Source of the DNA: Ruminococcus sp.
GTDB taxonomy: Bacteria > Bacillota > Clostridia > Oscillospirales > Ruminococcaceae
Direction of reading: 5' to 3'
NCBI GenBank assembly: GCA_003488415.1
Contig: DNLQ01000098.1
Span: forward strand, 6,446-14,836
Length of the DNA: 8,391 nucleotides
Shown here: piece by piece, positions 1-5,125 of the stretch
How the letters are laid out: the number at the start of each line of letters is the position of its first letter
Numbering within the stretch: position 1 is the stretch's first letter
Notes under the pieces: model-generated
Database searches by the model: none
What the model saw: the letters and a program-made list of their open reading frames with translations, nothing else
Told to the model about the DNA's origin: nothing
Program-made: the position numbers and the translations under genes

Positions 1-836
1 GGATCCTCGGTCTCAACGAAAGGACCGTAATACTGGGGACTCTGAGGTATCGCAGCCAGTACGGCAGCCTCAGGAGTAGTCAGCTCCTCGACGTTCTTAC
101 CGAAGTAACGTGTGGCAGCAAGCTGGATCCCGTTGATAGGTCCGCCGAAGCCGATGTAGTTCAGATAGGTCTCCAGGATCTCGTCCTTTGAGTAGGACTT
201 CTCAAGCTGCATAGCACTGAATATCTCACGTATCTTACGCTGAGGGGTATGCTCGTCATCACCCGTAAGGTTCTTGATGAGCTGCTGGGTTATGGTAGAA
301 CCACCCTGGTCAGTATCGTAGAAGTGGATGAACATATTCAGGAACGCTGAGAATGTTCGCTTATAATCAACACCGTCATGGACATAGAAACGCTCGTCCT
401 CGGTGTAAACAAAAGCGTTGCGGACGTGCTGGGGGATGCGGTCGATACTTACCGGGATACGCTGCAGGTCTGTCTTTAGCTGCTTCAGTACCGTAAGCTC
501 CTTTGTGCCGTCCTCCTGGGTAGTATAGCCGTAGAAGTAGGTATCACTTCCCGATTCCAGCTCCGAAAGAGTGATATTGGTAGCGTCCTCCATGAAGTCA
601 AGTACGTACACAGTGAGAGCCGTAGCAACTATAGTTCCTGTGATTATCATTACCAGGAACAGCGATAAAAGTGTTGTAGCTATTACCGTGATGAATTTCT
701 TCAGGATAAGCAGGGGGATGTTTTTCTTCTTTTTCTTTTTCTTCTTTCTCGGGGGAGGTGCCTGCATCTGAGCCGGTATCGGCTGAACCGGCGTCATTCC
801 CTGGGGCTGGGGATCACGTATGCTGTTATTGTCCAT
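1..836 (-). CDS. Class A penicillin-binding protein, N-terminal part with GT51 transglycosylase domain (partial)
   Basis: Polymerises lipid II into glycan strands at the outer face of the membrane; class A enzymes also carry a transpeptidase domain, which would lie beyond the window. The 278 visible codons run from the ATG at 836 to the edge with no stop. Order: a Pro/Gln-rich cytoplasmic tail (about 1-29), a run of eight lysines (31-38), one membrane helix (about 41-79), then the GT51 domain. All GT51 motifs are present: EDERFYVHDG with the catalytic Glu near residue 146, GGSTITQQLIKN near 178, RKIRE near 200, KDEILETYLN near 217 and AAVLAAIPQSP near 257. The domain therefore looks intact. 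A PBP1a/PBP1b-type protein is the natural reading; a monofunctional transglycosylase is less likely given the long tail. The gene has its own promoter, divergent from the small gene at 1069. Its start region is unusual (see the hairpin entry). Confidence 0.93.
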   Translation of the reverse strand, partial: MDNNSIRDPQPQGMTPVQPIPAQMQAPPPRKKKKKKKKNIPLLILKKFITVIATTLLSLFLVMIITGTIVATALTVYVLDFMEDATNITLSELESGSDTYFYGYTTQEDGTKELTVLKQLKTDLQRIPVSIDRIPQHVRNAFVYTEDERFYVHDGVDYKRTFSAFLNMFIHFYDTDQGGSTITQQLIKNLTGDDEHTPQRKIREIFSAMQLEKSYSKDEILETYLNYIGFGGPINGIQLAATRYFGKNVEELTTPEAAVLAAIPQSPQYYGPFVETED

Positions 837-845
837 ATTCAGTAT

Positions 846-873
846 TCCGTCCGGAGACGGACTCAACTCCTTT
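846..873 (-). promoter_or_regulatory. Distant Shine-Dalgarno and UNCG-tetraloop hairpin before the PBP start codon
   Basis: Reading leftwards, an AAAGGAG ribosome site (867-873) lies about 30 nt before the ATG at 834-836, too far for ordinary initiation. Between them is a 6-bp hairpin (846-861, TCCGTC / GACGGA) closed by a C(UCCG)G loop of the very stable UNCG class. Folding would shorten the effective distance to about 14 nt. Alternatives are a weak GGA nine nt before the ATG, or a CTG codon two codons upstream. No ATG or GTG lies at normal spacing from AAAGGAG, and the TTG directly abutting it has no spacer. Confidence 0.5.
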
Positions 874-941
874 CATGTTTGTATAAAAAGCGCAGAAGTT
901 ACTGCTCGCAGCTCTCATAAGTACATTCGTATACATGATAA

Positions 942-970
942 ATTATATCACACTTTTCATGGTTTGTTAA
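942..970 (-). promoter_or_regulatory. SigA-type promoter for the PBP gene
   Basis: On the minus strand a -35 box TTAACA (965-970) is followed after exactly 17 bp by TATAAT (942-947). A TG one base before the -10 box makes it an extended -10. Transcription would begin near 935, giving a leader of about 100 nt. Confidence 0.8.
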
Positions 971-979
971 GTCTCTGTA

Positions 980-1006
980 TTGTTTTTACTTCAAATTTTG
1001 TATAAT
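980..1006 (+). promoter_or_regulatory. Probable promoter for the small BofC-like gene
   Basis: A perfect TATAAT lies at 1001-1006 on the plus strand, about 60 bp before the ATG at 1069. The -35 region is poor: TTGTTT at 980-985 leaves only a 15-bp spacer, and other registers match less well. It sits back to back with the divergent PBP promoter, so the two -35 regions are about 10 bp apart. Confidence 0.45.
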
Positions 1007-1068
1007 CAAGCAAAATAATCCCATAATATCATCAGTATTATGTTGAATCAGTCAGGAGGCATGGTAAC

Positions 1069-1407
1069 ATGAGACATCATTTTGACAGAAGAGCTTTTTT
1101 CACTCTATTCTTTGCTGTTACAGTATCGGGATTCATAGTGATCTGTACCCTGGGACAGTCTGTACACAGACAGCGTACTGCTGCCAAGACTGCCGCAGCA
1201 GAGAATGAACTCATAGAGCCGGAATGCGTGGTAAGGGAGTACTGCGGAAGAATAGGAGTATTCAGAGGCGGCAGCGAGAAACCTTCACGCATCATCGACT
1301 ACGATGTTTCACTTCTTTCGGAATTTGACAGGGAACAGATAAGTAAAGGCATAGTCATAGAGACTGAATCAGAGCTGAGGCAGCTTATCGAGGATCTGGC
1401 AACATAA
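1069..1407 (+). CDS. Small membrane-anchored protein with BofC C-terminal-like domain
   Basis: The product is 112 residues. After a basic N-terminus (MRHHFDRR) comes one hydrophobic segment (about 9-28), so the rest probably lies outside the cell as an anchored or signal-bearing protein. Residues 53-111 hold a compact domain with the pattern VREYxGxIGVFRG near 54-67, a proline and IDYDVSLLSEFDR near 75-88, and a C-terminal helix with LRQLIEDL. This pattern is widespread in short clostridial proteins and resembles the C-terminal domain of BofC, a forespore factor of Bacillus; that assignment is from memory of the family. The molecular function of such short forms is unknown to me. The start is supported by AGGAGG at 1054-1059, nine nt before the ATG. 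It diverges from the PBP gene and converges on the pectinase gene. Confidence 0.75.
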   Translation: MRHHFDRRAFFTLFFAVTVSGFIVICTLGQSVHRQRTAAKTAAAENELIEPECVVREYCGRIGVFRGGSEKPSRIIDYDVSLLSEFDREQISKGIVIETESELRQLIEDLAT

Positions 1408-1408
1408 A

Positions 1409-1434
1409 AGAAGCTCCCGTTTCCGGGAGCTTCT
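1409..1434 (-). terminator. Intrinsic terminator of the pectinase gene, shared with the convergent gene
   Basis: An 11-bp perfect stem (1409-1419 with 1424-1434) encloses a 4-nt loop. Read leftwards the loop is GAAA, a GNRA tetraloop, and the stem runs directly into TTTTAT, the usual U-tract. Read rightwards there is no T-run after the stem, so it suits the pectinase transcript best. Its U-tract overlaps the TAA stop of the plus-strand gene. Confidence 0.85.
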
Positions 1435-1444
1435 GGGAGCTTCT
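1425..1444. repeat. 10-bp tandem duplication of one terminator arm
   Basis: GGGAGCTTCT occurs twice without spacing, at 1425-1434 and 1435-1444. The first copy is one arm of the terminator stem. The second can pair with the same opposite arm (1409-1418), so two alternative hairpins compete. The duplicate lies just past the pectinase stop codon (1448-1450). Confidence 0.9.
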
Positions 1445-1447
1445 ATA

Positions 1448-1669
1448 TTACTTCTTTATTGGAAGATCGGACTTCAGTACTACTCCTGCATCGACCTGCT
1501 GTATAATAATAGCATCCGAGCCGGTGATGCCGGTCTCGCCGTCTACATCCGCATTCATGACGCCCTGATCTGTGAGAGGATATTTGCTCTTATTTGCAAC
1601 GTACTGGAGTACAGCTACGGCATCTGCCACGTTGATCTGAGAATCACAGTTAGCATTGCCGTAATCCGG
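1448..1669 (-). other. Dockerin module of the pectinase
   Basis: Residues about 1035-1107 carry two F-hand calcium loops. The first, GNANCDSQINVAD, is canonical, with ligands Asn1039, Asn1041, Asp1043, Asn1047 and Asp1050. The second, NADVDGETGITGSD, has two extra residues before its last Asp (1086), a form known in Ruminococcus dockerins. Each loop is followed by a helix (AVAVLQYVAN and AIIIQQVDAG). It should bind a cohesin on a scaffoldin or the cell surface; none is encoded here. Confidence 0.88.
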
Positions 1670-4600
1670 AGTCAGTACAGGTTCGGTGGGCGGCTCTGTA
1701 GGAGCCTGCCTCTCCGTCAGGAATACGGTATAGTTCATACAAGCTCCGCTCATACCGTTTGTACCGAGTGTGAGAGTGTCTCCGGCATTTACATCCGTTG
1801 CATACACCTCAAACGGTCTTATCTCCTCGCTGTCGTTGATCTCAACGACCTCTCTCAGCCTTGTGAAACTGCCAAGCCATGAGGGAGGTGTCTCAACTCT
1901 TCTGTCGAGAGCTACGTATACCGTTATATCCTTTGCGGCAGTGAGGACTGCCAGGTCTGAGTCGGTATTCTTTGAATTGCAGGCTGTGAGGATGTGCTCG
2001 GCTCCTGCAAAAGCATCTCCGGGAACAGAGGCGATAACGTGCTCACGGTCGCCGAATGCCTTGTCGCCTACAGCAAAGCTATCAGCCACTGACCAGCTTG
2101 CGCCGTAGCTTGCATCCTTGATCTCAAGTTTTGCGATAAGAGGAGTCTTTATGTACTCCGGCTCGGGAGACGGAGCCGTACCCTGTGTTACTGTTCCGGC
2201 GGAGTAAGCCTTTTGCTGCATACGTCCCGCATTTTCCATTACCTCTGCCTTTGCCTGATCCGGAGTCTGGGGCGAATAGCTGTACATATCAAGGTCAAAG
2301 TTGTCATAGGAGTCGCCGCCTTCCTTCAGGTTGCTGATATTTGCCCTGTCATTCCTGGAGGATACTATCTGATAGGCAAGTCCGCTGCCCATATTACAGT
2401 TATCGAACTTGTCGTTAAAGGACTTGATAGTTCCGGAATAAGCATCGCTGCCCATATTAACAGCATCAAGAGGGAGATTTGTGCGATCATAGTAATTCGC
2501 CTCAGAGAAAACCTTGGAGTTGTAGGAAGCGCCTATGCCGTATTGCTTATTTGTGGAGAAGTAGTTGTTATAGCTGTGGATATGTGCATTCCTTGCACGG
2601 GGATTACGGGACTCGGTATTGTTGAACCAGTTGTGGTGATAGGTTATCCAGTCCTGCTCATGTGTAGTGCCGCCGCCGACCAGTGAAGTCTTGTGGCAGT
2701 CCTTGTACACATTGTAGGATACAGTAACATACTCCGACCACTTGATATCGGTCGAACCGTCGCCGTCTGCCTTGTCATCGTCTACGATACCGTTGCCGGC
2801 AAAAGCATTGTAACCGCTCTCGACAGTGTTGTTGTGTACCCACATATGGTATGACCTGCTGGAGCTTCCGCCCGACATGGAGATACCGTCATCGGGATAC
2901 TTTCCGAGCCAGAGGTTCCTGACTTCGCAGGAGGATGAGTGCTTCATGTCAAATCCCCATTTATTGAGGTTCGCATCATAGCCGATACCCTCAATAGTCA
3001 CATTCTTTCCGCCCTGAAGATACAGCATACTCGAGCCGTCATTCTGCTGACCGTCGTTTGCCTTGGCACCTGAGGGGACATCTATAGTGCCGATAATTCT
3101 GAAATCCACATTGGAAGGCTCACCGGCAAAGATATTGTACAGACCTTTCTTTCCGCCGTAGCTAATGGTGTCCTTGTTGGAGTTGGTAACATATATAACA
3201 GTTACTCCAGATTTCAGGGTACCGTCATTGTTGTAAGCTCCGACTGCTTCTGTAGTATTGTAGTGAGCATAGCCGCTGCGGTCGAATGCCATTGTTTTTA
3301 CAAGGCATGATGCGCTGCCGTTTGAGCCGGATACAGTGATCTGATACTCGGTATTGCCCTTCAGTCCGGGAATGTCAACACGGCTTCCACGTATAAGCTC
3401 CGGATCTGCCTTTGCGGATGCTGCACCCTTCTCAGCGTATGTGACCTGTACGTTATTGCCTATCTTTGAGCTGTCCCACTCAACGAATGCCTCTTCATAC
3501 CAGCCGCCGCAGAGTGTGATCGCATCGGACTGAGTTCCCGGCTGCCCCGGCTGACTCTGCTGAGGTGATTCGCCGCCGATAAAAGCAGGAGTCCAGTTGT
3601 TCATGTATTTCTTTATATCTACTCCTGCGGCATCGCTGTCAGAGATCACATGACCTTTTCTCTTTGAAAGGTCAACTCTTGTACCGTCAGCGAGCTTCGT
3701 ACCGTTCTCCTTGAAACCGTCAACTGTCTCAGGCTGAACTCCGCTCATGGAATACCAGCCGTCATCGTTTATCATATTACCGTTCTGGAGCGTGGTGTTA
3801 AGGAAGAGCACCTGTGCATCCTGTCTCCACGGTCTGCCAAGATATCCCTTGGACACTGTGAGCTGAGAATTGCCTGTCACCTTACAGTTGTTGAAAAGAT
3901 AACCGGTATAGGGACTGCCCTGACTTCTTGCGGCAGTGATGTAACCGCCGGTAGAACCGCTGCTGTAGCCCTTCCAGCGAAGCTCACAGGAATCGAATAC
4001 AGCATTGCTGCCGCCGCAGATATAGTCTGTCTGTCCTTCGATAAGGCAGTTCTTGTAGTACTGGGGAGAGCCTCCGGTATAAAGTGTATCCTGACTGGAA
4101 TAGAACTTGCAGTTCAGGAACTCACAGTAAGAGGTATCGGCGGAGAGAGCTGCTGCCCGTTCAGTGTATGCCTTGGACTGAACGTCAACACCGCTTTTGC
4201 GCTGTACTGTAAGAGTCTCGTTGGTGCATTCAACGCCGTCTGCGATCTCCTCCTGGGTGAGATAACGGTTGAAGGAGTTCTCAAAAACGATGTTCTGCGC
4301 TCTGAAGTATGTTGCCTTGGGCCATAGCTGAACTGTAGCTCCCCAGCGGTATTGTGCAGGATTCTTCGAGTTCTTCGCTGCTGCTGCGGTGGCATCGTAA
4401 TAGCCTTTTTCATTGACACTGTAGTACTTGTAGCCTATGCCGTAATACCAGGTCAGTACCACATCACCCTTTGAGGGTTCATCATTGATGAAGGTGATGT
4501 AGGGAGTCTGCACCACTACCTGCTGACGGTATGTACCAGGAGCAATGTGTATGGTAACACGGCTGTTTTCGGATGTGGGATTGAGGGATGCCGCTTTGTT

Positions 4601-4771
4601 TACGGCTTCCTGGACTGTTGAGAAGTTGTCAGCCTTGCCGGGATATCCGACATAGAGGTCTGCTGATGCTGCACGGGCTGTATGCTGAGGGAACACCAGC
4701 ACCGATGTGAGCAGCATACACAGAGCTGCGATAACTGCTACAGCGTCCAGGGTGATCTTTCTGACTTTCAT
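1448..4771 (-). CDS. Secreted bifunctional pectin methylesterase (CE8) / pectate lyase (PL1) with C-terminal dockerin
   Basis: This 1107-residue enzyme should de-esterify homogalacturonan and then cleave it by beta-elimination outside the cell. Order: Sec signal peptide (1-34, ARA before the likely cut); CE8 domain (about 36-395) with catalytic Asp228 in QDTLY, Asp249 in TDYICGG and Arg313 in LGRPWR; Pro/Gln linker (402-414); small Fn3-like module (about 418-495); PL1 domain (about 497-850) with Ca-site Asp671 and Asp675, Lys694, and catalytic Arg722 in RNPRAR, aligned to PelC Arg218; linker; unassigned beta-sandwich (about 877-1020); PTEPPTEP linker; dockerin (about 1035-1107). Both active sites look complete. 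In CE8 the oxyanion-side Gln of the QAVAL motif is replaced by Arg206 (ERAAAL), which I believe is usual in this clostridial branch. Start: AAAGGAG at 4781-4787, nine nt before the ATG. Own promoter and terminator, so monocistronic. Confidence 0.95.
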   Translation of the reverse strand: MKVRKITLDAVAVIAALCMLLTSVLVFPQHTARAASADLYVGYPGKADNFSTVQEAVNKAASLNPTSENSRVTIHIAPGTYRQQVVVQTPYITFINDEPSKGDVVLTWYYGIGYKYYSVNEKGYYDATAAAAKNSKNPAQYRWGATVQLWPKATYFRAQNIVFENSFNRYLTQEEIADGVECTNETLTVQRKSGVDVQSKAYTERAAALSADTSYCEFLNCKFYSSQDTLYTGGSPQYYKNCLIEGQTDYICGGSNAVFDSCELRWKGYSSGSTGGYITAARSQGSPYTGYLFNNCKVTGNSQLTVSKGYLGRPWRQDAQVLFLNTTLQNGNMINDDGWYSMSGVQPETVDGFKENGTKLADGTRVDLSKRKGHVISDSDAAGVDIKKYMNNWTPAFIGGESPQQSQPGQPGTQSDAITLCGGWYEEAFVEWDSSKIGNNVQVTYAEKGAASAKADPELIRGSRVDIPGLKGNTEYQITVSGSNGSASCLVKTMAFDRSGYAHYNTTEAVGAYNNDGTLKSGVTVIYVTNSNKDTISYGGKKGLYNIFAGEPSNVDFRIIGTIDVPSGAKANDGQQNDGSSMLYLQGGKNVTIEGIGYDANLNKWGFDMKHSSSCEVRNLWLGKYPDDGISMSGGSSSRSYHMWVHNNTVESGYNAFAGNGIVDDDKADGDGSTDIKWSEYVTVSYNVYKDCHKTSLVGGGTTHEQDWITYHHNWFNNTESRNPRARNAHIHSYNNYFSTNKQYGIGASYNSKVFSEANYYDRTNLPLDAVNMGSDAYSGTIKSFNDKFDNCNMGSGLAYQIVSSRNDRANISNLKEGGDSYDNFDLDMYSYSPQTPDQAKAEVMENAGRMQQKAYSAGTVTQGTAPSPEPEYIKTPLIAKLEIKDASYGASWSVADSFAVGDKAFGDREHVIASVPGDAFAGAEHILTACNSKNTDSDLAVLTAAKDITVYVALDRRVETPPSWLGSFTRLREVVEINDSEEIRPFEVYATDVNAGDTLTLGTNGMSGACMNYTVFLTERQAPTEPPTEPVLTPDYGNANCDSQINVADAVAVLQYVANKSKYPLTDQGVMNADVDGETGITGSDAIIIQQVDAGVVLKSDLPIKK
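1712..2143 (-). other. Unassigned beta-sandwich module between the lyase and the dockerin
   Basis: Residues about 877-1020 form a separate module bounded by Pro/Glu-rich linkers. It shows alternating hydrophobic strands, the stretch ITVYVALDRRVETPPSWL (949-966), and a final TLTLGTNGMSGACMNYTVFL. Modules with this DRR..P.WL pattern occur at the ends of bacterial pectin and rhamnogalacturonan lyases, as far as I recall. Position and composition suggest carbohydrate binding, but I cannot name a CBM family and binding is only inferred. Confidence 0.6.
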
Positions 4772-4842
4772 AGATTTAAACTCCTTTACTGTTTTTTCTG
4801 TCAGATCTGCCTGTTCTTCGCCTGTTGATACGCCTTGTGGTT

Positions 4843-4853
4843 GACCTCCTTTC
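4843..4853 (-). promoter_or_regulatory. Orphan Shine-Dalgarno in the pectinase leader, STAB-SD-like
   Basis: GAAAGGAGGTC lies about 15-24 nt after the predicted transcription start and about 70 nt before the pectinase ATG. No ATG, GTG or TTG follows at usable spacing. It closely resembles the STAB-SD of Bacillus cry3Aa mRNA (GAAAGGAGG), which binds 30S subunits and blocks 5' exonuclease decay. The true ribosome site of the gene is a second AAAGGAG at 4781-4787. Confidence 0.5.
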
Positions 4854-4872
4854 TGTTATCGTAATTACTTAT

Positions 4873-4901
4873 ATTATACCATAGTATACATAAAATGTAA
4901 A
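4873..4901 (-). promoter_or_regulatory. SigA-type promoter for the pectinase gene
   Basis: On the minus strand TTTACA (4896-4901) is followed after 17 bp by TATAAT (4873-4878), with TGG before the -10 giving an extended -10 element. Transcription should start near 4866, leaving a leader of about 95 nt. The surrounding stretch 4860-4975 is strikingly AT-rich, as expected for a promoter and upstream region. Confidence 0.82.
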
Positions 4902-4928
4902 CAAATATGATGATACTTTAATATCTTT

Positions 4929-4938
4929 GTTAATTAAC
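4929..4938. promoter_or_regulatory. Palindrome upstream of the pectinase promoter, possible operator
   Basis: GTTAATTAAC is a perfect 10-bp palindrome about 27 bp upstream of the -35 box, near -65 relative to the predicted start. That position would suit an activator. In such AT-rich DNA a 10-bp palindrome can arise by chance, and no repeat of it is seen elsewhere in the gap. Confidence 0.25.
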
Positions 4939-5036
4939 TACAAACCAGCTTTGTGTTTATAGTATATTATTACTTAACCGCCGGATCCGTAAGACGGTCA
5001 TTGAGATCTGTGACATTTTCGTTATCAACAACAAAA

Positions 5037-5078
5037 AAGCCATAGTATCCCGACTCTCTATCAGGAATACTATGGCTT
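5037..5078 (-). terminator. Intrinsic terminator of the DUF2079 gene
   Basis: A 12-bp perfect stem (5037-5048 with 5067-5078) encloses an 18-nt loop in which two further G-C pairs can form after one mismatch. Read leftwards it ends in GGC followed by six Ts. It lies about 50 nt after the stop at 5126. A wider inverted repeat flanks it: TATCAAC at 5023-5029 and GTTGATA at 5079-5085, which would leave the T-tract in a 7-nt bulge. Confidence 0.87.
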
Positions 5079-5125
5079 GTTGATACTATATCAGCGTCTT
5101 TATTCTATATGACCGCTTACTCCTC

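Noticed and set aside
1..6. GGATCC at the exact window start, suggesting a cloning-site boundary
   Set aside because: The same hexamer occurs again at about 123, 4982 and 5840, so it gives no reliable evidence of a junction.
719..745. A purine-rich lysine codon run in the PBP as a possible phase-variation tract
   Set aside because: No single-base run exceeds five or six and the codons mix AAA and AAG; basic clusters before the first helix are normal in class A PBPs.
1061..1072. A three-residue mini-frame (ATG GTA ACA TGA) overlapping the start of the BofC-like gene
   Set aside because: The ribosome site is only one nt from this ATG, and the 1069 ATG has ideal spacing, so it is most likely chance.
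2213..2686. A 157-codon plus-strand open frame inside the pectinase gene
   Set aside because: It lies opposite the intact PL1 domain, has no ribosome site, and its sequence is a codon shadow.
4970..5104. A 45-codon open frame on the minus strand with plausible codon use, ending in LNDRLTDPAVK
   Set aside because: It has no start codon or ribosome site and runs through the DUF2079 terminator hairpin, so it is probably chance or a decayed remnant.
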